Positions 9,211-16,985 of a DNA stretch of 64,000 bases are shown in pieces. Every line of letters begins with the position of its first letter. The stretch's first letter is position 1. Under the pieces are notes generated by a model. The model saw only the letters and a list, made by a program, of their open reading frames with translations, was not told where the DNA came from and made no database searches. Position numbers and translations under genes: made by a program. Source of the DNA: Actibacterium atlanticum (GTDB taxonomy: Bacteria > Pseudomonadota > Alphaproteobacteria > Rhodobacterales > Rhodobacteraceae); contig NZ_AQQY01000004.1 of assembly GCF_000671395.1 (NCBI RefSeq), positions 215,243 to 279,242 of the forward strand, written 5' to 3'.

Positions 9211-10053
9211 ATGACCAAGACCTTGATTTCCATCGGCCACGGCTATTCCGCCCGCGCGCTGACCCGCCTTCTGCCCGACGACTGGCGCATCATCGCCACC
9301 ACCCGTTCCGAAGAAAAAGCCGCCCCCCTCCGCGACAGTGGGATCGAGGTGCTGATCTGGCCCGGCGAAGACCTGCGCCCGGCGATTGCACAGGCCACCC
9401 ATCTGCTGACTTCGGTCATGCCCGGCGCGGATGGCGACCCGGTGCTGAACGCCTATGCCGATGACCTGTGCGCAGGCGATTTCGAATGGGTCGGGTATCT
9501 GTCGACCACCGGCGTTTACGGCGATCACAATGGCGGCTGGGTCGACGAAAACACGCCCCTCACCCCCGCCACCAAACGCGGCATCGCCCGCAAACAGGCC
9601 GAGGCCGCCTGGGCCGACCTGAACCTGCCCCTGCATATCTTCCGCCTTGCTGGCATCTACGGCCCCGGCCGCGGTCCCTTTGCCAAGGTCCGCAAGGGCA
9701 CCGCGCGACGGATCATCAAACAGGGGCAGGTGTTTTCGCGCACCCATGTCGAAGATATCGCGCAGGTCCTTCTGGCCTCAATCCAGCGCCCCAATCCCGG
9801 CGCCGCCTATAACGTCTGCGACGATGACCCGGCCCCGCCGCAAGATGTCATCGCCCATGCCGCTGAACTGCTGGGCCTGCCCCTGCCGCCCGCCGTGGAC
9901 TATGACACCGCCGATATGACCCCAATGGCCCGCAGCTTTTATGCCGAGTCAAAAAAGGTTCGCAATGACCGGATAAAAGACGAGCTGGGCGTCAAACTCC
10001 TTTACCCCGACTACCGCGCCGGTCTGGCCGCCCTGCTGGATTTAGAACGCTAA
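9211..10053 (+). CDS. NAD-dependent epimerase/dehydratase-like (YeeZ-type SDR) protein
   Basis: A 280-residue Rossmann-fold protein. The start MTKTLISIGHGYSARAL is a YeeZ-type N-terminus with an atypical GHGYSA nucleotide loop; YLSTTGVYGDHNGGWVDE supplies the catalytic-region Tyr, and the sequence continues through RLAGIYGPGRGPF. Related proteins are annotated as sugar epimerases, but the substrate is unknown. The ATG at 9211 opens the Rossmann strand; an upstream in-frame ATG at 9133 overlaps the lipoprotein gene and is disfavoured. Confidence 0.82.
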   Translation: MTKTLISIGHGYSARALTRLLPDDWRIIATTRSEEKAAPLRDSGIEVLIWPGEDLRPAIAQATHLLTSVMPGADGDPVLNAYADDLCAGDFEWVGYLSTTGVYGDHNGGWVDENTPLTPATKRGIARKQAEAAWADLNLPLHIFRLAGIYGPGRGPFAKVRKGTARRIIKQGQVFSRTHVEDIAQVLLASIQRPNPGAAYNVCDDDPAPPQDVIAHAAELLGLPLPPAVDYDTADMTPMARSFYAESKKVRNDRIKDELGVKLLYPDYRAGLAALLDLER

Positions 10054-10054
10054 C

Positions 10055-10106
10055 GCGCCGCGCCAGCGGCGCCCGGCCCAACGGGAGGCGCGGCCCAAAG
10101 GGCCGC
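10055..10106. repeat. GC-rich double hairpin between the epimerase gene and dxs
   Basis: Two strong stem-loops occupy the convergent gap: GCGCCGC-GCCA-GCGGCGC (10055-10072) and GCGGCCC-AAA-GGGCCGC (10090-10106). Neither has a U tract, so they are not canonical terminators. Tight GC palindromes between convergent genes resemble REP-like repeats, but whether copies exist elsewhere cannot be seen here. Confidence 0.5.
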
Positions 10107-10128
10107 AACGACGGGCGGGAGAACCCCA

Positions 10129-11958
10129 TTACTTCAGCAAGCCCGCGACCTTGTCGGCAATATCCCGCGCCGTCAGCCCGGCTTGTTCGTACATCTGCTG
10201 CGGCGTGGCGTGGTCGATGAATGTGTCGGGCAATACCATCGAGCGGAACCTGAAGCCGCGATCAAACACACCTTCTTGGGACAACAGCTGCGCTACGTGG
10301 CTGCCAAAGCCCCCCACAGCACCTTCTTCAATCGTGATCAGCGCATCATGCGCGGCAACCAGCTCAAGGATCAAATCGCGGTCCAACGGTTTGGCGAAGC
10401 GGGCATCCGCGACGGTCGGGGTGATCCCGTCATTGGCCAGCAGCTCACAAGCGGCCTGAACCTCTTGCAGCCGCGTCCCAAACGACAGGATCGCCACCTG
10501 CGTACCATCACGGATAATCCGCCCCTTGCCGATCTGCAACGGCGAGCCGCCCTCGGGCAGTTCCGTGCCCGTTGCCTCGCCGCGCGGGTATCGAAACGCG
10601 ATCGGGCCATCGTCATAGGCCGCGGCAGTGGCGACCATGTCGACCAGCTCGGCCTCGTCCGCTGCCGCCATCACCACCATGCCCGGCAGGTTGGCCAGAT
10701 AGGCCACATCAAACGCCCCGGCGTGGGTCGCGCCATCGGCCCCGACCAGCCCAGCGCGATCAATTGCAAAACGCACCGGCAGGCCCTGAATGGCAACGTC
10801 ATGCACCACCTGATCGTAGCCGCGCTGCAGGAAGGTGGAATAAATCGTACAGAACGGTTTTAAGCCTGCCGCTGCCATCCCGGCACAGAATGTCACCGCA
10901 TGTTGTTCAGCAATGCCCACGTCGAAACACCGGTTCGGGAAGCGCGCCGCGAAGGCTTTCAGCCCGGTGCCTTCCTCCATCGCCGCCGTGACGGCGACGA
11001 TTTTGTCATCGCGCGCGGCCTCCTCAATCAGGGCTTGCGAAAACACAGATGTATAGCTGGGTGCGTTGGGCAACGCCTTTTCCTGCGTGCCGGTGGCCAC
11101 ATCAAACTTTGCGGTGGCGTGGCCCTTATCCGCCGCGCGTTCGGCAGGGCCATACCCCTTACCCTTTTGGGTGATCGTATGGATCAGCACCGGCCCCTCG
11201 GCGTGGTCGCGCACCGTGCGCAACACGCCCAAAAGCTGCCCCATGTCATGCCCGTCAATTGGCCCGACATAGGTAAAGCCCAGCGCCTCGAACAGCGTTC
11301 CATGATAGCTGACCTGTTCCAGCATCTCATCGGGGGCATCTTGCGCCGATTTCAGCCATGTTCCGCTGGAATAGAGCCTTGCCAGATAGCTGGACATCGC
11401 CCCCACGGGAGGTGAAATCGACATATCATTGTCGTTCAAAATCACCACAAGACGCTTGCCCAGATGACCCGCGTTATTCATCGCCTCAAAGGCCATGCCG
11501 CCGCTCATGGCGCCATCCCCAATCACGGCGATCACATCACCCTTGGCGTCCGCCAGATCGCGCGCCACGGCAAAGCCCAGCCCAGCCGAGATCGACGTCG
11601 ACGAATGCCCGGTGCCAAACGGGTCAAATTCCGATTCCGAGCGTTTCGTGAACCCGCTCAGCCCGCCCTGTTGGCGCAGCGTCTGCATCTGGCCGCGCCG
11701 CCCGGTCAGGATTTTATGCGGATAGGATTGATGCGAAACATCCCAGATCAACTTGTCACGCGGGGTATCGAATACCGCGTGGATCGCGACGGTCAGTTCA
11801 ACCACCCCCAGCCCCGCGCCCAGATGGCCGCCGGTTTTCGACACCACATTGATGGTTTCCGCGCGCAGCTCATCGGCCAAAATCGACAGCGCGTCATCGC
11901 CCAGCCCGCGCAGATCGGCGGGGCTGTGAACCGTGTCCAGAAGGGGCGTGTCGCGCAT
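10129..11958 (-). CDS. dxs: 1-deoxy-D-xylulose-5-phosphate synthase
   Basis: The thiamine-diphosphate enzyme that condenses pyruvate and glyceraldehyde 3-phosphate, the first step of the MEP isoprenoid pathway. The 609 residues carry the ThDP-binding [15 protein letters not shown] motif, the catalytic Glu in IAEQHAV, and the transketolase pyrimidine and C-terminal domains. Between LARLYSS and GTLFEALG the segment is about 11 residues shorter than in the E. coli enzyme as I remember it. It is last in an operon after ispA (gap 15), so prenyl diphosphate supply and use are co-expressed. Confidence 0.97.
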   Translation of the reverse strand: MRDTPLLDTVHSPADLRGLGDDALSILADELRAETINVVSKTGGHLGAGLGVVELTVAIHAVFDTPRDKLIWDVSHQSYPHKILTGRRGQMQTLRQQGGLSGFTKRSESEFDPFGTGHSSTSISAGLGFAVARDLADAKGDVIAVIGDGAMSGGMAFEAMNNAGHLGKRLVVILNDNDMSISPPVGAMSSYLARLYSSGTWLKSAQDAPDEMLEQVSYHGTLFEALGFTYVGPIDGHDMGQLLGVLRTVRDHAEGPVLIHTITQKGKGYGPAERAADKGHATAKFDVATGTQEKALPNAPSYTSVFSQALIEEAARDDKIVAVTAAMEEGTGLKAFAARFPNRCFDVGIAEQHAVTFCAGMAAAGLKPFCTIYSTFLQRGYDQVVHDVAIQGLPVRFAIDRAGLVGADGATHAGAFDVAYLANLPGMVVMAAADEAELVDMVATAAAYDDGPIAFRYPRGEATGTELPEGGSPLQIGKGRIIRDGTQVAILSFGTRLQEVQAACELLANDGITPTVADARFAKPLDRDLILELVAAHDALITIEEGAVGGFGSHVAQLLSQEGVFDRGFRFRSMVLPDTFIDHATPQQMYEQAGLTARDIADKVAGLLK

Positions 11959-11973
11959 TTTGGCCTCGCGCTG

Positions 11974-12837
11974 TTACATATCGCGGGTGATGACGAACCT
12001 GGCCGCATCCCGCAACGTTTGTGCCTGCGAGCCGTAAATGTCCAGCGCCGCCTCCGCCTGTTCGACCAATTCGGCTGCGCGCGCCTTAGCGCCATCCAAC
12101 CCCAACAGCGACACGAAAGTCGCCTTTCCGGCCTCGGCATCCTTTTGCAAACGCTTGCCCGCCTTGGCCGCGTCACCTTCGACATCCAGAATGTCGTCAG
12201 CGATCTGAAACGCCAGACCCAGCGCTTTGGCGTAAGCGCCCAAGGGCGCAATATCTTCGCCCGCCAGACGCGCGCCGGCCTCGGCTGACCATTGGATCAA
12301 CGCGCCGGTTTTGCCGGCCTGCAGCTCGATGATCTGATCAAGGTTCAACGGCTGCGCGGCGGTTTCGGCAGCGATATCCAGCGCCTGGCCATAAACCATC
12401 CCGCGCGCACCAGACGCAGCGGCCATCGAGGCCACCAGATCGGCCCGCACCGCACCATCGGCATGCGTCTCCGGGGCGGCCAACAGGCTAAAACACAGGG
12501 TCTGCAACGCATCCCCGGCCAAAACGGCGGTGGCCTGATCCCATTTTACATGCACCGTGGGCTGCCCCCGGCGCAGGTCGTCATCGTCCATGCAGGGCAG
12601 ATCATCGTGGACAAGGCTGTAGGCATGCAAAGCCTCTACCGCTGCGGCCGCATTCATCGCGCCGCCCGCGCCGAACAGAGCCGCGCTTTCCACCACCAGA
12701 AACGCGCGCAAACGCTTGCCGCCAGAAACGGCATAACGCATCGCATGGATCACCTGCTGATCGGGATAACCAGCCAACACATCGTCCAGATGCGCGCCAA
12801 CTTCAGCGGCAACGTCGTTCAGCCGAGTTTGAAACAT
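11974..12837 (-). CDS. ispA: Polyprenyl synthetase, farnesyl/geranyl diphosphate synthase type
   Basis: It elongates DMAPP with IPP to short-chain prenyl diphosphates. The 287 residues contain the first Asp-rich motif (DDLPCMDDDDLRRG, near residue 79) and the second (FQIADDILDVEGD), plus GGKRLRAFL. Length matches short-chain enzymes. Chain length (C15 or C20) cannot be fixed from sequence alone. Its ATG directly follows the xseB stop codon. Confidence 0.93.
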   Translation of the reverse strand: MFQTRLNDVAAEVGAHLDDVLAGYPDQQVIHAMRYAVSGGKRLRAFLVVESAALFGAGGAMNAAAAVEALHAYSLVHDDLPCMDDDDLRRGQPTVHVKWDQATAVLAGDALQTLCFSLLAAPETHADGAVRADLVASMAAASGARGMVYGQALDIAAETAAQPLNLDQIIELQAGKTGALIQWSAEAGARLAGEDIAPLGAYAKALGLAFQIADDILDVEGDAAKAGKRLQKDAEAGKATFVSLLGLDGAKARAAELVEQAEAALDIYGSQAQTLRDAARFVITRDM

Positions 12838-13080
12838 TTACTGGCCTTCGACCGGGGTCGTGCCAGTGGGCGCACCATTGGCGTCCAGCGTAATCGCCGC
12901 GACCTTTTCTTCGGCCTCTTTCAGCTTTTCCTCGCAGCGCGCTTTCAGCTGCGCCCCGCGTTCATACAGCTGAATGGACTGTTCCAGCGGAACATCGCCG
13001 CGCTCCAATTGGCCCACGACCTGCTCCAGCTCGCGCATGGCCTCTTCGAAACTCATCTCGGTTACGGGTTTTTCGCTCAC
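12838..13080 (-). CDS. xseB: Exodeoxyribonuclease VII small subunit
   Basis: An 80-residue helical protein that joins XseA to degrade single-stranded DNA. It shows the family pattern: SFEEAMRELEQVVGQLERGD, then LYERGAQLKARCEEKL. It starts with GTG overlapping the stop of the upstream HDAC-like gene (GTGA) and ends directly against the ispA start. This xseB-ispA-dxs order is common in proteobacteria; xseA is not in the window. Confidence 0.95.
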   Translation of the reverse strand: MSEKPVTEMSFEEAMRELEQVVGQLERGDVPLEQSIQLYERGAQLKARCEEKLKEAEEKVAAITLDANGAPTGTTPVEGQ

Positions 13081-14012
13081 GATCCGCGCTCCATCAAAAC
13101 CTGCACATGGGCCGCCACGCTGGCGGCCAGTGCCTCAAGATCATATCCACCCTCAAGTGTCGAGACCAGCCTGCCCCCCGCATGGTCGTCGGCCAGATCG
13201 CATAAGATGCGCGTGACCCATGTGAAATCATCGGTGGTCCAGTTCAACTGCGCCAAAGGGTCAGCCATATGGGCGTCAAACCCGGCCGAAACCAACACCA
13301 GTTCGGGCGCGAATTCATCCAGCATCGGCAGCGCATACTGCTCCATCGCGCGGCGCAGGTCAGCCCCGCCAGAGTGCGGCGCCAGCGGCAGGTTCATGAC
13401 ATTGCCATGGGCACCGCGCTCGGCGCGTTCACCGGTGCCCGGCCATAGGGGCGATTGATGGGTTGAAACAAACCGCACCCGCGGTTCATCCCACAACAGC
13501 GCCTGCGTGCCATTGCCGTGGTGCACGTCAAAGTCGACCACCGCAACACGTTCCAGCCCGTGATGATCCAGCGCGTATTTCGCAGCAATCGCAACATTTC
13601 CAAACAGGCAAAACCCCATTGGCTTGGCCTGTTCGGCGTGATGCCCGGGCGGGCGACAGCCAACAAAGGCATTTTGTGCCTGCCCGCTCAGAACCATATT
13701 CACGGCCTTCAGGTTGCCCCCGACCGCACGCAAGGCCGCGGCGTAAGACCCCGGCGACATATGCGTGTCTGCATCCAAAGACACATAGCCGCTTTCAGGC
13801 ACCGCAGCTTTGATTGCGTCCGCGTACTGGGGCGGGTGACACCGCGCGATCTCGGCCTCTTCGGCCAGCGGCGCATCCAACCGCAGCAGATCAGCAAACT
13901 GCGGCATCGCCAGTCGCTGTGCGATGGCTTCCAGCCGCGCGACCTGTTCCGGGTGCCCGGGCGGGGTAACGTGGTTCAGACAATCGGGATGGCTAAAGTA
14001 AGCGGTGGTCAT
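13077..14012 (-). CDS. Histone deacetylase-family (AcuC-like) zinc hydrolase
   Basis: A 311-residue arginase/deacetylase-fold enzyme predicted to remove acyl groups from proteins or polyamine-type amines. Catalytic features are visible: the His pair in RPPGHHAE, the zinc-binding DFDVHHGNGTQ, and the C-terminal LEGGYDL with SAGFDAH. The ATG at 14012 is four bases past the petR stop, and a much longer upstream reading overlaps petR. It is coupled to xseB by a GTGA overlap. The substrate is unknown; family is secure. Confidence 0.9.
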   Translation of the reverse strand: MTTAYFSHPDCLNHVTPPGHPEQVARLEAIAQRLAMPQFADLLRLDAPLAEEAEIARCHPPQYADAIKAAVPESGYVSLDADTHMSPGSYAAALRAVGGNLKAVNMVLSGQAQNAFVGCRPPGHHAEQAKPMGFCLFGNVAIAAKYALDHHGLERVAVVDFDVHHGNGTQALLWDEPRVRFVSTHQSPLWPGTGERAERGAHGNVMNLPLAPHSGGADLRRAMEQYALPMLDEFAPELVLVSAGFDAHMADPLAQLNWTTDDFTWVTRILCDLADDHAGGRLVSTLEGGYDLEALAASVAAHVQVLMERGS

Positions 14013-14016
14013 GGTC

Positions 14017-14715
14017 TTAGTCCGGCGCCAACAGATACCCTTCGCCCCGCACAGTTTGCAGAAAGCGCGGTTGCTTGGGGTCATCTTCGATCTTGCGGCG
14101 CAGGCGGGTGATCTGAACATCAACCGCACGTTCCTGCGCTTGGCCGCGATCCCGGCCCAGATCCTCGACCAGCCGCGATCGGCTAAGAGCCTCACCCGGA
14201 TGGGCCGAGAAAATCCGCATCAGCTGACTTTCTGTTGCCGTCAGACGCACCAGATCATCGCCGCGCCACATCTCTCCACGGTCGATGTCATAGCGCACTG
14301 GCCCCAAATGCAGCACCTTGGGCCCAGCGGATTCCGAGGGCACCTGCGGCATGCGACGCAGGATCGCATTTATCCGCAATAGCAGCTCTTTGGGCTCGAA
14401 CGGTTTGGTCAGATAATCATCGGCCCCCGCTTCCAGCCCCGAGATACGATCACTGGTTTCGCCGCGCGCCGTCAGCAACAGGATCGGCGTGGCAAGGGTT
14501 TCGCGCAGCTCTTTTGTCAGGGTGATGCCATCGACATCGGGCATCATGACGTCCAGCACGATCATGTCGAACTCTAGCCCGGCCAACAGGCTGCGGGCGT
14601 GCTTGCCATCGCGGGCTGCCGTGACAATGAAACCACTGCGCATCAGGAACTGTTTTAACAGCCCGCGAATGCGTTCATCGTCATCTACGATCAACAGATG
14701 AATGTCACCGCTCAT
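14017..14715 (-). CDS. petR: OmpR-type response regulator, PetR-like
   Basis: A 232-residue regulator: receiver domain with acidic pocket DDD near the start, phospho-Asp in IVLDVMMPDVDG, Thr in LLLTARGE and Lys in LTKPFEP, then a winged-helix trans_reg_C domain ending QTVRGEGYLLAPD. No histidine kinase is adjacent. The pairing with an overlapping upstream MarR gene matches petP-petR of Rhodobacter capsulatus, where petR was reported necessary for growth and lies before the cytochrome bc1 genes. Here petABC is absent. The symbol is assigned by context. Confidence 0.8.
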   Translation of the reverse strand: MSGDIHLLIVDDDERIRGLLKQFLMRSGFIVTAARDGKHARSLLAGLEFDMIVLDVMMPDVDGITLTKELRETLATPILLLTARGETSDRISGLEAGADDYLTKPFEPKELLLRINAILRRMPQVPSESAGPKVLHLGPVRYDIDRGEMWRGDDLVRLTATESQLMRIFSAHPGEALSRSRLVEDLGRDRGQAQERAVDVQITRLRRKIEDDPKQPRFLQTVRGEGYLLAPD

Positions 14716-15224
14716 TGGTCACCGTCCCGCGTTGCTGCGAAATGTCTGCGCATTTCCGGATCCATCATTGCCTCCAAAACCTGGCGAAACCCGGACACGG
14801 CCTGCGGCCCGGCGGTACGATAAGCCGCGCGCATCCGCGCACGCTGCGCATCTGACAACGCCTGTTCAAGCGCTTCTCCGGCCAGTGTCAGATACAGGTG
14901 GCGTTCACGCTTGTCGCGCTGCCCAACCCGGCTTTCAACCAGACCATCCTCGATCAGGGTGCGCAGCACACGGTTCAACGATTGCTTGGTCACGCCCAGA
15001 ACCGACAACAGGTTGTTCACTGTCGTCCCGGGCGTGCGATGAATAAAATGAACCGCACGATGATGCGCGCGGCCATAGCCATGTTTTTGTAAAATCCGAT
15101 CCGGGTCTGCGGTGAATCCGCGATAAGCAAAGAACATCGCCTCGATGCCCTTGCGCAGCTGTTCATCCGTCAGAAAGAGCAGGCTTTCGCCGCTTCCCCC
15201 CGAACCCGCGCCTGTGTCTGACAT
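14712..15224 (-). CDS. petP: MarR-family transcriptional regulator, PetP-like
   Basis: A 170-residue winged-helix protein. The MarR core runs through HRAVHFIHRTPGTTVNNLL, the recognition helix LGVTKQSLNRVLRTL, and the wing ESRVGQRDKRERHLYLT. It overlaps petR by ATGA. It heads the minus-strand operon leading to dxs and is divergent from ilvE, so autoregulation from the shared 183-bp gap is likely. Symbol by analogy with R. capsulatus petP. Confidence 0.78.
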   Translation of the reverse strand: MSDTGAGSGGSGESLLFLTDEQLRKGIEAMFFAYRGFTADPDRILQKHGYGRAHHRAVHFIHRTPGTTVNNLLSVLGVTKQSLNRVLRTLIEDGLVESRVGQRDKRERHLYLTLAGEALEQALSDAQRARMRAAYRTAGPQAVSGFRQVLEAMMDPEMRRHFAATRDGDQ

Positions 15225-15322
15225 GCGCGCCCCCTTCCATTCACTTTTCGTGTCTGTTTTGGGGATTTTATGTCAGTCTTGTTGACTTTCCAAGAATCAA
15301 TTGGTAGCGATCCTGCGAAATC

Positions 15323-15370
15323 GCGCAACATAATGTCCGATGCGGACCTAATTTGCGCAACATTTGCAAA
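15323..15370. promoter_or_regulatory. Repeated GCGCAACAT and palindromic TTGCGCAA/TTTGCAAA sites
   Basis: In the petP/ilvE divergent gap, GCGCAACAT occurs at 15323-15331 and 15355-15363, exactly 32 bases apart. The second copy is part of TTGCGCAA (15353-15360), followed three bases later by the palindrome TTTGCAAA (15363-15370). A TTGACT hexamer at 15282-15287 could be a -35 element. The layout fits operator sites for a dimer such as the adjacent MarR protein, but this is inference. Confidence 0.35.
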
Positions 15371-15407
15371 ATCGCCCCTGCAGGGCCAGAAAGAAAGGAT
15401 GAAGGAT

Positions 15408-16274
15408 ATGGCCGGATATGACGACCGCGACGGCAAGATCTGGATGGATGGTAAGCTGACTGATTGGCGCGATGCCAACGTCCACATTCTGACTCATGCG
15501 CTGCATTACGCCAGTTCCGTGTTTGAGGGCGAGCGCTGCTATGAGGGCAAGATCTTCCTCTCGCGCAAGCATTCCGAGCGCCTGCATCGTTCAGGCGAGA
15601 TGATGGATATGCCGATCCCCTATTCGGTTGATGAACTTGAGGCCGCCAAAGAAGAGGTCATCAAGGTCAACAACCTGCACAACGCCTATGTGCGCGTCAT
15701 CGCCTGGCGCGGCGCGGGCGAAGACATGGGTGTCAGTTCCGCCAAGAACCCGGTGCGCGTTGCGGTCGCTGCCTGGGAATGGGGCGACTATTACGGCGAC
15801 GCCAAGATGAAAGGCGCCAAGCTGGACATCGCCAAGTGGAAACGCCCCTCGCCCGAAACCATCCCTACAGCGGCCAAGGCGGCTGGCCTGTACATGATCT
15901 GCACCATGTCCAAACACGCGGCCGAGGCCAAAGGCTGTTCGGATGCACTGTTCATGGATTATCGCGGCTATGTGGCCGAAGCGACCGGCGCCAACGTCTT
16001 TTTCGTGAAAGACGGCGAGGTCCACACGCCGCTGCCCGACGCGATCCTGAACGGGCTGACCCGTCAGACCGTGATCGGCATGCTCAAAGATCGCGGCATC
16101 ACCGTGCATGAACGCCATATCATGCCCGAGGAGCTGGCCGAGTTTGAACAGTGCTGGCTGACAGGGTCCGCCGCCGAAGTCACACCGGTGGGCCAGATCG
16201 GCGACTACACTTTCGAAGTCGGCGCGCTGACGCGCGACATTGCCGAATCCTACGAAAAGTTGGTGCGCAGCTAA
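15408..16274 (+). CDS. ilvE: Branched-chain amino acid aminotransferase
   Basis: A PLP enzyme that transaminates the keto-acids of Val, Leu and Ile with glutamate. The 288-residue class IV (fold type IV) protein carries HALHYASSVFEGER, the catalytic Lys region PSPETIPTAAKAAGLY, and EATGANVFFVKDG. The ATG at 15408 is used because GAAAGGATGAAGG precedes it; an ATG nine bases earlier has too little spacing, and the distant start at 15270 lies in the regulatory gap. Alphaproteobacterial members are usually of this short type. Confidence 0.93.
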   Translation: MAGYDDRDGKIWMDGKLTDWRDANVHILTHALHYASSVFEGERCYEGKIFLSRKHSERLHRSGEMMDMPIPYSVDELEAAKEEVIKVNNLHNAYVRVIAWRGAGEDMGVSSAKNPVRVAVAAWEWGDYYGDAKMKGAKLDIAKWKRPSPETIPTAAKAAGLYMICTMSKHAAEAKGCSDALFMDYRGYVAEATGANVFFVKDGEVHTPLPDAILNGLTRQTVIGMLKDRGITVHERHIMPEELAEFEQCWLTGSAAEVTPVGQIGDYTFEVGALTRDIAESYEKLVRS

Positions 16275-16280
16275 CATATC

Positions 16281-16306
16281 CGGGGTGGCCTTTTGGGGCC
16301 GCCCCG
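16281..16306. terminator. Hairpin between convergent ilvE and DUF1294
   Basis: CGGGGTGGCC pairs with GGCCGCCCCG around a six-base TTTTGG loop, with one wobble. It lies seven bases after the ilvE stop and abuts the end of the converging gene. The T tail is short, so strength is uncertain; it may serve both directions. Confidence 0.6.
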
Positions 16307-16307
16307 T

Positions 16308-16622
16308 TCAACTCAGGCCCAGAACTTGCGACAGTTCGGCCAGAATGACATGCCGCACATCTGGTATGCACAGCAACGTCGCCAATAGGCATTGCACCAC
16401 AATGATCCGGTTCAGATTTGATCTGAATGGCTCTTTACGGGTTTTGTGCCGCATCAGTCGTTGCGCCACTTTCGCCAATGGGCTGCCGCCCAAAAATGCC
16501 CACATCAACAACGTCTTTTCCGGCACCCGCCACCCGCCGCGCATGGCCATCAGCTTGTCCCAAAAGAACAGGACATAGGTCAAAAGGTTGACGCCCAGAA
16601 AATACCAAAACAAGACCGCCAT
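16308..16622 (-). CDS. DUF1294 small membrane protein
   Basis: A 104-residue product with two hydrophobic stretches flanking the conserved DUF1294 block: FFWDKLMAMRGGWRVPEKTL and GGSPLAKVAQRLMRHKTRK. The ATG at 16622 follows GAGGATTCA, so the 24 extra codons in the longer open frame are probably untranslated. DUF1294 proteins occur alone or fused to cold-shock domains; the function is unknown. No linked partner is seen here. Confidence 0.82.
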   Translation of the reverse strand: MAVLFWYFLGVNLLTYVLFFWDKLMAMRGGWRVPEKTLLMWAFLGGSPLAKVAQRLMRHKTRKEPFRSNLNRIIVVQCLLATLLCIPDVRHVILAELSQVLGLS

Positions 16623-16711
16623 TGAATCCTCGGAATGAAATCTATGGCCTTCTACTACCTCTGGCTGCTGGCTGCGCTCAACTGATTTTGCCAACCTGCC
16701 TTAACAAAGCG

Positions 16712-16737
16712 AAAGCGGGCCGAAATGGCCCGCCTTT
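16712..16737 (-). terminator. Terminator after the 59-residue protein gene
   Basis: GCGGGCC-ATTTC-GGCCCGC on the minus strand, followed by TTTC. It is 31 bases past the stop of the small gene and supports that gene being transcribed as its own unit. Confidence 0.65.
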
Positions 16738-16768
16738 GGTCTGCTGGTCTTGGCTGGTCGCCTAGGCG

Positions 16769-16948
16769 TCAGCTCTGGCGCTCAATCCGGGCATAGCGTG
16801 CCAATCGGTTATCCGAGGGCATCTGCACCGGACGACGCCCAAGCATCACGGCAGATGGGTGCGGGCCGCTCTGGCGCTCAATTCTTAAGAAGTTCAGCGC
16901 ACGCTGGGCGCCTCGCGTTTTGTTGCGGTCAAGCTTCAGACGTTTCAT
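16769..16948 (-). CDS. 59-residue basic small protein of unknown function
   Basis: A short frame preceded by an unusually strong Shine-Dalgarno (AAGGAGGAGCC just upstream of ATG) and followed by a terminator. The product starts MKRLKLDRNKTRGAQRA and is rich in Arg and Lys. It contains a duplicated element: FLRIERQSG near residue 20 and ARIERQS at the very C-terminus, mirrored at DNA level by a repeated CTCTGGCGCTCAAT. No membrane segment, signal or cysteine is visible. I recognise no family. The ribosome-binding site and terminator are the main support. Confidence 0.6.
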   Translation of the reverse strand: MKRLKLDRNKTRGAQRALNFLRIERQSGPHPSAVMLGRRPVQMPSDNRLARYARIERQS

Positions 16949-16985
16949 GGGCTCCTCCTTGATGGAGGACCACCATAACACAAAT

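Noticed and set aside
12292..13458. A 388-residue plus-strand frame opposite ispA, xseB and the HDAC-like gene
   Set aside because: It runs antisense across three overlapping, well supported genes.
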